Of a stretch of 64,000 nucleotides of DNA, positions 32,501-44,492 are shown piece by piece. Location: the NCBI GenBank assembly GCA_014904985.1, contig MU128939.1, forward strand, positions 210,913 to 274,912, written 5' to 3'. The position numbers were made by a program, and so were the translations under genes. The stretch is from Hydnum rufescens UP504 (Eukaryota > Basidiomycota > Agaricomycetes > Cantharellales > Hydnaceae). How positions within the stretch are numbered: position 1 is the first letter of the stretch; every line of letters begins with the position of its first letter. A model generated the notes under the pieces. That model did not search any database. It saw only the letters and a list, made by a program, of their open reading frames with translations, and was not told where the DNA came from.

Positions 32501-34112
32501 AATAAAAAAGACACCCACTTGCTGCTAAGGACATCATTGATGAATTTCAGAATAGGCAGGAATGTAGATTTCCTGCGGTTCTGAACCAGTTGCAGAAGAC
32601 ACGAAGTGGCAGCGGCAGAGGGCGATGCTGCATCGTCGAACTCTGTCCAAAGGGACGCGTATGTAACCCCCTCCAATAATGCTGTAACGTATGGGGTGGG
32701 AAGCGCACGTACCAATACTACGGCGAACATATTCGAGTGGGTCAGAACTCCAGAGATCCGCACGCTCCTGGTCGAATACCAATGTAGGGAAGATGAAAGT
32801 GGAGGTCAAGGTTTCAACATGAGGCTTCAAAATGGCCCATGTGGACTTGGGCTTGACACTACGAGGTTTATGAACAGATGTAGACAATGTTCCCGTACGG
32901 TGGAGACAATGGACTCACCATGAAGTAAAGAACATGATGATTGCACTTAAAGACTTCCGGCTAAGCCAAGATTCTTTCTTGACGTATAATTCGACCTGGT
33001 TGAGATATATCTTGAAGATCTCGGGGGCAAACGACACGACGAAGTGCTCCGAAAACCCCTTGATATCCTTCTTCATGGAATTCGGTAATTGAGATGGATT
33101 GCCGTATCGTTGAAAGAGACGGTTGAGAGTATTATACGCCCATTTTTTCGCTTTCCACCACTCACTCTTCTCCCAGTCGTCTTTATCCCCTGGGAGAAGA
33201 ACACCAGGCGGAAGCCGGACGTTGACCACTTGGAAGAACAGACGACCCCAGGGAATAATGGACTGTGGAGACTGCTGATGAGGTGACAGAGACGTTTGCA
33301 TCGAAGCTTTGTAAGTCTTAAGGATCAGGTGAAGACAATCTGCATTGTCCGGCGTCATATTGTTGGCAATCGACGTCCCTAATTCTACTAGTGCTGGAAA
33401 AGTCTTCTCGGCAATTTGGTGCGTGAGATTTCCCTCTACACGGAATCTGGGGTACCATAAGGACAAAGCACAACTTCGGATGTCGCGGAGATTGCTCACC
33501 GAACGGACCGTATGAGCTCCAAAAGAGCGAGACAGCCACCATAAACTGATCGCTGGTCTCCGCGTTGGAGCAAAGTCATAATATCATCCACGATACCTGG
33601 CCAATTATCAGGAAAATCATGGGAGAGGACAGTTTTGAAGCAGCTGGCCAATTGGACGCGGATGGAACGTGTGGTTGATGCTACAAGCAAAGGAAGAATA
33701 TTTTGCTTGAGGAAGATGCGGTCAGATTCGGGGATAGGGGCTGCGTCTGGTCGGGGGTGTGCCGGGTCGACGAAGTACGCGCGAGAAACCCTATTCTTGA
33801 GATAGACTACACAGGCTTGTCTGACAGCTCTGGGGAATGGATTACCGCAATTTACATTGTCAGCTGAGAAAATTGGAATGCTTGTGAAGACATACGGGTC
33901 AACCGCTTCATTTCCAATAATTTGTACGAGGGCGCTGAGAACGCCTTCATGGCTGCCAATCTACGCGAGAAATACGCGTGCATCCACAAGAATCCCCTAA
34001 CGCAATAAACGCGTGGTCTTACCCTCCGAATTTCAATTTCTCCAGCCTTGCGAACATTAGGGTCGGGATTGAGAGAAGTAGCAAAAAGATTCGCGATCGA
34101 ATGGACGTCCAT
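29595..34112 (-). CDS. Importin-7/8 type karyopherin (Nmd5/Sxm1 family)
   Basis: Nuclear import receptor of the importin-beta superfamily; it carries proteins such as ribosomal proteins and histones through the nuclear pore under Ran control. The start MDVHSIANLFATSLNPDPNV at 34,112 is the canonical N-terminus and Ran-binding first HEAT repeat of this family. Downstream pieces are typical: YLKNRVSRAYF (family KNRVxxxW), FPDNWPGIVDDIM, a WEKSEWWKAKKWAYNTLNRL block and RYGNPSQLP. Near the C-terminus there is an acidic region (KDVWDEDDDYLEMLAEE) and DKVDPYVVFK, then a last exon with NNAPGYQAATTSLSVEQQTV ending at the TAG at 29,595-29,597. Many short introns; full length is roughly 1,000-1,050 residues, usual for the family. 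Convergent with the Dsc3-like gene. Internal junctions were not all verified. Confidence 0.9.
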
Positions 34113-34900
34113 GATGCTATACGATTCGGAGACAAAATCAAGATCGGTTTTACCTGTAAAGTCCCGGGGTTTTGCTTGGGTGCGGTGTCCTGGGGCGTAT
34201 GTTTCCACGCTTGGGGAGTGATACTGATAGGAAGCGAAAATGTACGCCTTCACCTTGAGGCTCCACCGGCGTCTGCCGGCTTCGCTCAACCTCAATCCAA
34301 CGAGTTGCTGAGGCGCTATTTCGGTCTCCTCGTGTGGGTTGTCTTGGTACCACCTGACTGATAATGTCTATTATCTCTTTGGGAGTCGTTCTTTATACTG
34401 GATTGTGTTCGATCTTTGCATGTTTGGGCAACACTTGCATTCGGGATTTTGAGACCATTTATCTTGTCATTGTCTCTACTTAAGGGGGGCTCTAGTCTCG
34501 TCGCGTTTGCTGTGTTGGTGCGAATTGCCTGTCTTGGACTAATCATGAATTTCTGCCCTACAATCCTGCTGGCCCTAGAGGAACTTATATCGCACATGGG
34601 TATATACCCCTGCACTTGCACGTCCGGGATTGCCGCCCGCCAGCAGCCTAATACGGGATATAGACAACCACTGGCGACGCTGTTCCATTCATCTTTTGGC
34701 AAATGGCTAAGTCAAATGAATACATTTTTCTCTGCCATATCGTGTGCGTGGAAGGTTGATTCTCCGCAAAAAATCCGAATGATCCAGAAGCAGAAAATTC
34801 TGCGACTCGTACCAAGACTCATAAACCCCTCCGCCACCTTATAGGTGTTCTCTGAGACTCATCGACCACTTTCAGGAGATTCCGATCAGTTCCAATAACA
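34113..34900. other. Intergenic region without recognised gene
   Basis: The first 200 bases are the likely promoter and leader of the importin gene. Open frames on both strands at 34,316-34,844 show no family signal. Confidence 0.4.
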
Positions 34901-34904
34901 TCTT

Positions 34905-35225
34905 ATAATATGTCATGATCACAAACCTATTATATTACATATTAGTATTAAACATTCCCTCACCATAATAGGTAATATAAGAGATGAGTCCCTCAATGCA
35001 AAGTGGTGAATGTCTTCTTTGCATATTCTGCTGCAATAGTGAGACATGAGAGAGAGTTATTATGGGAAGGCATCTGTGACATGATGATACAAACTCTTTT
35101 CCACTTGCTATTATTGTGTACTGTGTCGTCAGGAATGGTGAATAATTCAAAGCAGCCCTGAAGCCACCTGTCATTCAGTACCTTCCCCATTGACAGCTGA
35201 GTCGGCCTGGCCCTCCTGCCCTTGA
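34905..35225. repeat. CpG-poor repeat-like segment
   Basis: AT-rich DNA with very few CG dinucleotides, compositionally like the 11-14 kb repeats and unlike the genes on either side. Probably an old mobile-element fragment in the promoter region of the next gene. Confidence 0.35.
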
Positions 35226-35250
35226 GGTGTTGAGTCGCATTTCAGAACGA

Positions 35251-37017
35251 ATGGAGCCGAGTTCTTGGTTCAGTTGGTTGCACCAGATTTTCGGATTTAC
35301 ATCCGGCTTTGGGAATTTGGGATGTCAACGTTCTGTCAGTGTCAAGTGTTTATACTGTTCAAACGCTCTATCTTCTATTGTTGGCGAATTCCTAACTGAC
35401 TCCGCCCCAATCCCTCAAAATACTCAAAATATATCGCCTGATATGAGTTGGGAGGGCTTTCCTCGAGGGCGAACGAACATGGGATGGCCTGGTGCTGGTC
35501 CATTCATATACACGATTCTCCCTGAGCCATTTCTGTCCTCTGAGCTCGCACGACTCAGCAATAGCTCAAGCGAGCGTCTGAGTGATGGAATACGCGTGGA
35601 CAGCTTGACATTCCAACCGTGCCTACTTGAGGAAGAGCGTAGTCAGGATCGGCTGTTTACCCAAGAAATTCCCTTTGGCCTTCTTACTGGTATCTTCGAT
35701 GGTTTGTGGTTTTGATCTTGGCAAGCCTCTTCATATGATTATTTAAGGGCTTGTCCATCCAGGTCATTTTGGGCACGAAGTCGCTGATCTGGCTGTGGCC
35801 CACCTCCCCGGCCTGGTGGCAACTGCATTGGATCAAGCCTGTGCGAACAATGGGGGCAGCCTCAAACCCGAGGATGTGTCCAAGATCCTATCGGAGCAAA
35901 TTGTGGCATTCGATGCAAAGATGGCTTCTGACATCAAAGACCTCTTTCCTTCGGACCTTTCTGCGATTGAGAAGATGGATCCAGATGAAGTCTCAAAGAT
36001 CATCGAGGATTTGGATGTGACAGGTTCTAATCATGCGAAGGTACTTCGTGGAATGAGGGGGAGTACTGCCCTCCTTGCGCTGGTGGACAAGCAGAGGGAA
36101 AACCTTTGGATCGCAAACCTCGGTGACTGTCAGGCTGGTAAGAGTCTTTGCGAACTGTTTTCTTTGGATTGCGAGAGTATTTATGTTGGAAACCTTGTTT
36201 ACAAGTCATGGGCAGTAAGACACGGAGTGGGCGTTGGATAGCAACGCCTATTACTGTAAATCATAGTGGCACGAATCCGGATGAGGTGCTGGCTGTTCGC
36301 AATCAACACCCCGGTGAGCCCCTTTGCATAGTGAATGGACGAGTGCTTGGCTCCCTGGCCGTAACACGTGGTACATATCACTTCTCTTCATGAAGAGGAC
36401 CATTGAGATATTCAATTGCTCTATGAACAGCACTAGGAGACTTTGTCTTCAAGCTTCCCCCCATTTATACTTCCAAGATTTTCCTGGGGGCCGAGAGGGA
36501 TTTCGCTCTCGACATCAAGTATGGGCTTCTTCCTCGATGTCGCACACCACCGTATATTTCGAACATTCCCGATGTCTTCCATCTCGTACTCCCCCCTCTC
36601 CCTTCGTCAACGGTGGAGGACGGTAAGGAAGACGACGTGGTCGATCGATTCCTTATTCTCTGCTCGGATGGCCTGATCTCGAAATCCCTCCTTTCTGCGG
36701 GCTACCGTCCTAGCGACCCTAGGAGTATGTCCACAGTTGCTGCGCAGACTTTTGAGCGCGAGACCATTGAAGGCTGGGTCCGTGTGGCCGGTGCACGCAT
36801 TGATGCTGCTAATGCGTCTTCGACTGAGGATGCGAATCCGGGCGTAAAGGTTGTCCGAGGCGACTTGAAGGGAGATGTGGCGGGAGATAATCTAGCCTTG
36901 GCTATCCTGCGAGACATACTGGGAGGTGATGATGCGGACCAAGTTTCTCAGGTCATGACCGTGGAGATGAGGGAGCGCTTCATGGACGACACGACAATTC
37001 AGGTCATTCGCTTGTAG
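35251..37017 (+). CDS. PP2C-family Ser/Thr protein phosphatase
   Basis: Metal-dependent protein phosphatase, probably of the mitochondrial pyruvate-dehydrogenase-phosphatase-like branch. Motifs in order: GIFDGHFGHEVADL (metal-binding DGHxG, spliced across the first intron), RGMRGSTALLALV, LWIANLGDCQA (family ANLGDSxA), NQHPGEP and GRVLGSLAVTRALGDFVFK (spliced at an acceptor after AACAG near 36,431). They are followed by TPPYISNIPDV, FLILCSDGL and the C-terminal DDTTIQVIRL. Start choice: the ATG at 35,251; an in-frame ATG at 35,227 is also possible. The N-terminal about 130 residues before the phosphatase domain could hold a targeting sequence. No break seen. The Cys in NLGDCQA replaces the more usual Ser, as in PDP phosphatases in part. 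Confidence 0.88.
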
Positions 37018-37164
37018 TGGGGCGCATTGACAGGACGCTAGTGAGCTCTGGTAGAGATGTGGATGCATTTTCCTCCGCCGGAAACGACTGGTCTGGATAT
37101 ATTCAAATTAAGCAACGAGACATACAATCCGTCCGTGAAAGCAATGCAAGAAAGAATTATCCAT

Positions 37165-38558
37165 CTACAACCTAGCTTGGACTTTCACCAGTTTTGATGT
37201 CGTCTGCAGTCGCTCCACCGCTTCCTTCACCATGCTGTCGATAATTGTCTTGGCAGGGAGGACGTCATGGATGACGGCTGACACACTTCCCATTAGGTAC
37301 GCCTGCCCTTTAGTCAACAGCTTAGGATCCTTCTGTAATTCGAGGTCGAATGGGATTTTTCCCTGAGAGGTCAGTTCCTTAATCTCCGCTTGACGATTGG
37401 CCTCCCTACGAAGGAGAGAAATTAGGCATGGTCTTGTGCAAACACAAGGCAAATGTACCAATCGTCGACATATGGCGTGCGACCCACTCGGAGGGGCCGT
37501 CCAGTATAGATAAGGGTACGGATAGCATCCTATGAGAAAGCAATGCGTGAGGACCAGCGTAAATTCATCGCTAATTGGAGTCCTTACTCCGTGTCCAGCG
37601 GCCAGCACACTAGAATTACGAGGTCAGCAACCCTTGAGTGTAAGGCATGCCAACAAGAAGATCAACTTACGCGTTCTTGTGAGCCTTGGGAGCGCCCGCC
37701 TCCACGCTAGCGACGAAACGCGTACCCACCCAGACAGCTTGTGCGCCATAGCTAAGAGCGGCCGCGAGGCCCCGCCCGTCATACATGGCACCGGCAGCGA
37801 CCAGGGGAACCTGCTGGCCCGTCAATGGGGATTTGGCGCCCTTCAGTGCGTCCAAGCAAGCAGGGATAAGAATAGTAAACGGGGTGTCGCCGGTGTGCCC
37901 TCCACCCTCGCCTGCCTGGGCACAGATGATATCAACGCCCTGCTTTAGGGCGCGGGCGACATGCTTTGGGTGACCAATCATGTTCATCACCGGAATCCCG
38001 GCTTTGTGTAGCCGGTCAACAACTTCGGTTGGGGGGACCCCTAGAAATGACAAATTTTAATACGTGGGAATGCTTCTGATGGTGGGTGATGAATGAAGCT
38101 ACAAACCGATGGCGCAAACGAAAAGTGCCGCTTTTTCCTCAATAACGACGTCGATAAGTTCGGAGAGATGACCATGCGTGTAGTCGTAGTTTGTAGGTCG
38201 TGCCCCCTCACCGATTTGAGGGATGAGCAAGTCGATACCGAACGGCGCATTTTTATCCTTGAGGTCTTGCTTTAACAAACGGACCTGTTGTTTAAGAAAT
38301 TTGGGAGTATATCCTACGCCCCCGATAACTCCAAGGCCCCCGGCGTTCGTTACAGCTGCAGCCAACTCCGGGCCCTGGGACAAAATGTAAGGATTCAACA
38401 ATTTCTGGAGCTTTGGTGACGCACAGCTGCGACGTTCATGCCTGATCCCGCGGGTATGTGAGCAACAAGCAGGCGGGGGACTGCGATCCAACCTTACCAG
38501 CAAGGAATATTGGATGCTGGATTTTGAAGAGGCGAGTGATATCAGTGGAGATCGACAT
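37165..38558 (-). CDS. Nitronate monooxygenase (2-nitropropane dioxygenase family), copy 1
   Basis: FMN enzyme that oxidises alkyl nitronates such as propionate 3-nitronate, protecting respiration. The first exon starts MSISTDITRLFKIQHPIFLAG. A small exon adds MNVAA, and the next starts GPELAAAVTNAGGLGVIGGV, the flavin-binding N-terminal core of the TIM barrel. Then come NYDYTHGHLSEL, KAALFVCAIGVPP, CAQAGEGGGHTGD (the phosphate-binding GGHTG), VPLVAAGAMYDGRGLAAAL, and AVWVGTRFVASVEAGA followed by an intron. The C-terminal exon ends VKVQARL. The stop is at 37,165-37,167. All exons join in frame by GT-AG introns. A paralogue lies 1.4 kb away in the same direction. Confidence 0.92.
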
Positions 38559-39934
38559 CCTGAACGAGAAAGCAGTGCACTGGGTTTAGACCGCAATACT
38601 GTCTGGAAGTAGGGGAAAAGGAATGAAGGAGAAAGCACTGTAATGGCAGGTCCTTATAGACGCGATTTGCCGAGTATTACCCGGAATCATAAGCTTAAAG
38701 CCGGCAATACCACAGCCGTTGTGATTGGCACAGCTCTCTGCTGCCACTTGCCAAGCACGAAAAACATTGGTAGAGCTTGCACAATGAAAAGTATTGAAAA
38801 GCAGCCAACTTCCTATATTTCTCTCAACTCATTTTTCACATATTTCGGTATGGATAACGGACAATTCTATCCCAGTGTTATCTGAGGCAGCACAGGGTGA
38901 AATTTCTGGCATGTGGTAGTGTTGCCGCGACTCAGGCTTCGAGTCGACTTGAGCCATGAGTCAGTCGGTAAATTTGGCTTGACTTCGGAGATAAACCAAA
39001 GCCAACGGAAGTCATGCCGAGTCGCCCCAAGTCGAGCTGAAGGCGAACCAAGCGGAGTGGAGGCAACACTACGGGGTGGTATCGGAGACGACAAGACTAA
39101 TGATATCATGTGATTCCTAATTCGTGGTCACGAAATCCGGGACTTCACTTCCGGGGTCGGGGGCTGTGCCGATTGCGGAGTACATTCCGCACCAACCTCA
39201 TTGCGAGTCCTCTTTATCAAGACAGTGAGAGTACTATGGCCTCGTCCCATATAGGGGTATTACTTGTGGAAATCCCGACTCTAATCAGATGAATCACTTC
39301 CACTGTCTCCGCTGTCGTCTTTCTCTCATGAATACCAGCTGTACCAACTGTAAGCATTGTCATATTCAAACCTTCGGAATGGACACTGTGTATTAACATT
39401 GTGCCTCCCATGGCTTCTTTGATCAATGAGATGTAACTGTCTCCTTGGTCTTGGTGCAAGCCACTCTGATCAGTCTAATTCCCCATAACGATATTGCCTC
39501 CACATGCCATCATCTGTTCGGAGGTTGTTAGGATATTCCGCCGGTGGAGACCCTACGGATTTCATCCCGAGACGCACGCTGTTTCCTCGGACTGGTTCTC
39601 TTCCTTTTCCTGGCTAGGCTAGGGCAGCCATCTCATGTAGGCCCGCATACCCTGTAGCGTGCTCGATGCACAGCCCGTCTGTATTGTATGTATATGACGA
39701 GCGCTTCGCACCACAATTCACTGTGCTTGCTATTCTTCGCTTCTGCCCAATTTTAACAGAGGTCAAGATTCATTTGTTGAACTCGGATTCACTTTCCGAT
39801 TTGATTGACTCTCCCTTCTCATTTGAGACCAGTGGAATGTTTTGTTCGAGACTGCAACCCCCAACTTGCGCAATAATCAAGAGAATAGATCCACGATCCG
39901 TCCGTGAAAGCAATGCAAGAAGAAAATCATCTAT
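38559..39934. other. Spacer between tandem nitronate monooxygenase genes
   Basis: No recognised gene. Frames such as 39,666-40,217 (plus) overlap the neighbouring gene and are shadows. The first about 100 bases before 38,558 are the likely promoter of copy 1. Confidence 0.4.
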
Positions 39935-41317
39935 CTACAACCTAGCTTGGATGTCCACTGATCTTGATGTCGCCTGCAGTCGCTCCACTGCTTCCTTCAC
40001 CATGTTGTCGATAATTGTCTTTGCAGGGAGGATGTCGTGGATGACAGCCGACACACTTCCCATCAGGTGCGCCCGTCCTTTAATCAATAGCTTACGATCC
40101 TTATCCAATTCGACGTCGAATGGAATTTTTCCCTTAGAGGTAAGTTCCTTAATCTCCGCTTGGCGATTGTTCTCCCTGCGAAGAAGAGAAATCAGATACG
40201 TTCTTGTGCAGACGTAAGGAAAATGTACCAGTCGTCGACATATGGTGTGCGACCCACTCGGAGGGGCCTTCCGGAATAGATGAGGGTACGAATAGCATCC
40301 TAACAGAAAGGAATCCATGAGTTCCACCCTAATTTTATCGTAAATTGGAGTGCTTACGCCGTACCCGGCAGCCAGCACACTAGGATGACAACGTGAGCAA
40401 TCTTACGCCGTGACGGTAAAACCGACTTACGCGTCCTTGTGGGCCTTAGGAGCACCGGCCTCCACGCTCGCAACGAAACGCGTACCCACCCAGACAGCTT
40501 GCGCGCCATAGCTAAGAGCAGCTGCGAGGCCCCGCCCGTCATACATGGCACCGGCTGCAACTAGAGGAACCTGCTGGCCCGTCAATGGAGATTTAGCGCC
40601 CTTAAGAGCGTCCAAGCAAGCGGGGATAAGAATTGTGAATGGGATATCGCCAGTGTGCCCCCCACCCTCGCCTCCCTGAGCACAGATGAGGTCAACGCCC
40701 TGCTTGAGGGCACGAGGCACGTGCTTTGGGTGGCCAACCATGTTCATCACCAGGATGCCGGCTTTGTGTAGCCTATCAACAACTTCCATTGGAGGGACCC
40801 CTAGAGTGTCAAATTTTAATGTTTGGGGATTCTCATTATAGCAGGTATTGAATAAGGCGGCACACCAATAGCGCAGACAAAAAGTGCTGCCTTTTCCTCG
40901 ATAATGACGTCGATAAGTTCAGAGAGGTGGCCATGAGTGTAGTCGTAGTTTGTAGCTCGTGCCCCGTCACCAACTTGAGGGATGAGCAAGTCGATGCCGA
41001 ACGGGGCATTTTTATCCTTGAGGTCTTGCTTTAACAGACGGATCTGTTGTTTGAGAAATTTTGGTGTATACCCCATGCCCCCGACAACTCCCAGGCCCCC
41101 GGCGTTCGTTACTGCGGCAGCCAACTTCGGACCCTGGGTCAAAGTGTAAGGATGCAACAATTTCTGGAGCTTCTGCGACGCACGGCTGCGACATTCATGC
41201 CTGGTCTCGCGGGTAGGTGAGCACCAACCTTGTGGTTGACAGTGATCCAAACTTACCGGCAAGGAATATTGGATGCTGAATTTTGAAGAGGCGAGTGATA
41301 TCAGTGGATATAGACAT
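39935..41317 (-). CDS. Nitronate monooxygenase family, copy 2
   Basis: Tandem paralogue of the 37,165-38,558 gene with the same intron positions. It has GPKLAAAVTNAGGLGVVGGM, KAALFVCAIG, CAQGGEGGGHTGD, VPLVAAGAMYDGRGLAAAL and AVWVGTRFVASVEAGA, ending VDIQARL. The ATG at 41,317 begins MSISTDI. The intron after CAIG is GTGTGC...CTCTAG and restores GVPPMEVVDRL, so the frame is intact. Most differences are conservative, and synonymous changes are abundant, so the duplication is not recent. Function as for copy 1. Confidence 0.92.
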
Positions 41318-42152
41318 CCTGGTGTCCTAGGCTTAGAGCGTAGTACTGGAAGTAGGGAGGTACCAGGCCTTTATACGCCATGGGTCACCCGGATCATGGC
41401 AATATTAATTCCAACGGCAGGCTTGCTCGAAATCCATGGGATTACAGCACGTATTACGGTCTATATCAGCTACAGATGGAAATCGGATATAAGTTTCCAA
41501 ATGCAGGATGAAGCGACATTCACCACTGAGAATTCCGTGGCTTGGAAGTCCCATTTTCGCGAGTTCTGACCGCCATGATTGCCGTAGGCCCTTCGTCACG
41601 TAGGAACTCATTTTGACCGCAGGCCTGCATTGCGGATGGATTTGAATTTAAATTCGATTTACTGTACTATTGGGCCCACAACCCAACATTGGTGTGTGAA
41701 AGCGAATCTGGGATCTGTGACTACTGTGTGACTACCTTGTCTCGGGTAACTATTGGAGTTCTGGCCCTCGGCAAAAGTCGGATCCTGGGGTATGAATTGT
41801 TTTCGCTCTGCGAAAATAGAGCACAACTCCGGGGTAGTGCTATCTTGTTTTCTAAATTTGATCGAATTTCGCCCAGGACAAGAGACCCCCGAACTCGGTA
41901 ATTTTTGTGTCACGCTTCTAACTCCCTGAACCCACGGTGGGAATAGGGCAGTAGTAGGTTGTCCGACTCCCCCATAACGTCTCCCAGTGCTCCGTTTCCT
42001 TAATTCGACCGCCTCGCACCCGTGCTATCAGTCAATCTTCAAGCTCCAGTTCTTTTACAAAGTGCGTACTAGCGATCAATTAATATCCTATCTATATGTA
42101 TTCTTGATATATAGAAAGACCACCGTCCGTCTTCCGTGACGCCAGGCTATAG
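41318..42152. other. Divergent promoter region, no gene
   Basis: It separates nitronate monooxygenase copy 2 from the fusion gene, transcribed away from each other. TATA-like words (TATATGTATTC, GATATATAGAAAG) lie at about 42,090-42,118, 35-60 bases before the fusion-gene ATG. No coding signal was seen. Confidence 0.4.
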
Positions 42153-44492
42153 ATGCCAGTCCCGTGGTATTTTAATATAGACGCAAGGAAGTGGAGGTGC
42201 ACCACCCAGACCACCATTGTTCGGCAATTTCATCAAAGATGTCTGCCGGGATTTAAACCGACACGTCTAGTACTGTTGCCGGCCTCCATTTCCCATGATC
42301 TAGGCGTCGGCCGCGTATATGTGAAAGAAGAGTCTGATCGTCTCGGCCTTCCGTCATTCAAGATACTTGGAGCTGCTTGGGCGATATTTCGCCTTCTCTG
42401 TGACCGATATGGGCTTGATGTGACAGTCTCAACATTCGACCTTATCACTTTTCATGCTCAGAAAGAATCAGACAGACTAGGAAACAAATTGGAGGTGATC
42501 GCCGCCACCGATGGAAACCATGGAAGGGCCGTTGCCAAAATCGCCGGCTTGCTTGGGCTTCCTTCCCGTATATTTGTTCCTAGCCATGTTTCAGAAGCCT
42601 CCCAGATCAAAATTAGGAACGAAGGTGCCACGGTCGTGGTCGTAGAGGGCGATTATGATGCATCAATTTCTGCCGCATTCAGGGAATGTGCAGAAAGGGA
42701 AGGGGCTATTCTCATTCAGGACTGTGCATTTGATGGATACGATATAATTCCGAGTTGGATTGTGGACGGTTACACGACACTTTTCTCCGAAACAGACGAG
42801 CAGCTCCTCGTTCATCAAGCATGTCCAGTAGACCTTATCATTCTTCCGGCTGGGGTTGGTTCATTCGCGCACAGTGCTGTACGCCACTACCGAAAGGCCG
42901 ATTGTGTTAGCTCCCCTGCTCTCCTCGTCGTGGAACCTGACGCGGCCCCTTGTATAAATACATCCCTGGTGGCGGGCAAGCTATTGTCCGTTCCGACGAG
43001 TCAGACTATAATGGCTGGACTCAATTGCGGAACGCCATCTACCCTTGCATGGCCTGATTTACTTGCTGGTGTAGATGCGTCTACTGCGGTCACAGACGAG
43101 GAAACCCTCCAGGCGATGTCAAATCTTCATAATATGGGCGTGGATTCAGGTCCTTGCGGCGCTGCCACCTTGGCTGCGGCACGGGAAGTCCTCGGGGGCG
43201 ATGTCAATGTTGAGAAGAGGAAGCAGCTAGGCTTAGACGAGACCTCCACCGTAGTGCTCATCAGCACCGAGGGGGTAGAAACCCACCGTTTTGAAACTGG
43301 CCTCGATTCCAGCAACGAAGGGGAATCGATCCATATCTCGGATCCAGTTGCTCTGACCCAGGCCCTTGGGCGCATCGCGTCAGCGAATCCAGAACTGTCG
43401 TTGGATAGTGAGCACGGGACAGGCGAAGCTTCGATTGCAGCATACATTTCCTCGTGGCTCAAGCATCGCGGATTCGAAGTCCACCGTCTGGAAAGGCGGA
43501 AGGGTCGGCCCTCTATCGTTGGGGTCAGTAAAGGCATTGGGGGAGAAGGTGCTAGATCGCTTATGTTTAATGGCCATATCGATACTGTCACACTTTCGAG
43601 CTACGATGGGGACCCACTCAGCGGTAAGATCGTTGATGGCCGTCTATATGGTAGGGGGGCATTCGATATGAAGGGCGGAGTGGGCGCGTTACTTGTCGCC
43701 GCGGCCAACGCCAAAGAAGCACAACTTCGTGGCGATATCATTGTTGCGTGTGTCGCTGATGAGGAATATGCGAGTGCGGGTACCGCAGAGGTCCTCGAGG
43801 CAGGATGGCGAGCTGATGGAGCAATCGTACCCGAGCCGACGGAACTTCAGATTCTTCTAGCTCACAAAGGCTTCGTATGGGCTGAAGTGGACGTTATCGG
43901 CGTTGCAGCGCATGGGTCTCGTCCGGACCTCGGTGTGGACGCAATCACAAAGGCAGGCCACTTCCTTGTGGAAATCGATCATTACGCAGAACGTCTTGCG
44001 TCAGGTCCTACCTCCCCAGGGGGTCTTGGGAGAGGGTCCGTCCATGCATCACTTATCAAGGGAGGAGAAGAGCCTTCGTCCTATCCCGCAAAATGTACGA
44101 TTGTTATTGAGAGGCGAATCGTGGATGGTGAGACATTTGATACCGTCCAGGCAGAGCTCGAAACCATCCTGCAGCACCTGCACGAGACCGTTCCCTCATT
44201 CAAGAGTGACCTACGCATGGGGATGTATCGCCAGCCATTCAAGATCTCCGAGGACCACCCCCTCGTACGGACCACCGTTCGTTGTGCATCAGAAGTCTTG
44301 GGTCATGATGTGAAGAGAGGGATCGGACTCTACTGGACCGATTGTGCGCTCCTCGACAGTGCTGGCATCCCCGCCCTCCTCTTCGGCGTTGATGGCGCCG
44401 GTGCCCATGCTGCTACCGAATATGCAGATGTAGAGTCCATTCGTCGGGCCTCACAGGTGCTCACTGCTGTGGCTATGGACTATTGCAAGTAA
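42153..44492 (+). CDS. Fusion enzyme: PLP-dependent ammonia-lyase-like domain plus M20 metallo-deacylase
   Basis: One uninterrupted 779-residue frame. Residues about 30-395 are a fold-type II PLP enzyme nearest to diaminopropionate ammonia-lyases. They include GLPSFKILGAAWA (PLP lysine K70), AATDGNHGRAVA, SEASQIKIRNEGATVV, DLIILPAGVGSFAHS and GVDSGPCGAATLAAA. Residues about 400-779 are an M20 amidohydrolase of ArgE/DapE type: GHIDTV (H475, D477), GRGAFDMKGG (D505), ADEEYASAG (E537, E538), VPEPTE, an AHGSRPDLGVDAI dimerisation block and a C-terminal HAATEY His. All metal and base residues appear present. The two halves may act in sequence, for example deacylating an amino-acid derivative that the lyase then breaks down; that is inference. 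No introns, unlike its neighbours, which could mean retroposition or transfer. Confidence 0.9.
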   Translation: MPVPWYFNIDARKWRCTTQTTIVRQFHQRCLPGFKPTRLVLLPASISHDLGVGRVYVKEESDRLGLPSFKILGAAWAIFRLLCDRYGLDVTVSTFDLITFHAQKESDRLGNKLEVIAATDGNHGRAVAKIAGLLGLPSRIFVPSHVSEASQIKIRNEGATVVVVEGDYDASISAAFRECAEREGAILIQDCAFDGYDIIPSWIVDGYTTLFSETDEQLLVHQACPVDLIILPAGVGSFAHSAVRHYRKADCVSSPALLVVEPDAAPCINTSLVAGKLLSVPTSQTIMAGLNCGTPSTLAWPDLLAGVDASTAVTDEETLQAMSNLHNMGVDSGPCGAATLAAAREVLGGDVNVEKRKQLGLDETSTVVLISTEGVETHRFETGLDSSNEGESIHISDPVALTQALGRIASANPELSLDSEHGTGEASIAAYISSWLKHRGFEVHRLERRKGRPSIVGVSKGIGGEGARSLMFNGHIDTVTLSSYDGDPLSGKIVDGRLYGRGAFDMKGGVGALLVAAANAKEAQLRGDIIVACVADEEYASAGTAEVLEAGWRADGAIVPEPTELQILLAHKGFVWAEVDVIGVAAHGSRPDLGVDAITKAGHFLVEIDHYAERLASGPTSPGGLGRGSVHASLIKGGEEPSSYPAKCTIVIERRIVDGETFDTVQAELETILQHLHETVPSFKSDLRMGMYRQPFKISEDHPLVRTTVRCASEVLGHDVKRGIGLYWTDCALLDSAGIPALLFGVDGAGAHAATEYADVESIRRASQVLTAVAMDYCK

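Noticed and set aside
34416..34844. 142-residue plus-strand ORF with hydrophobic start
   Set aside because: No family signal, no introns or neighbours supporting it, opposite frames equally open.
43127..44313. ORFs on both strands inside the fusion gene
   Set aside because: Alternative frames of a long, motif-confirmed coding sequence.
42153..44492. Two separate genes instead of a fusion
   Set aside because: No stop, intron signal or frame change between the PLP and M20 parts; the frame is continuous over 779 codons.
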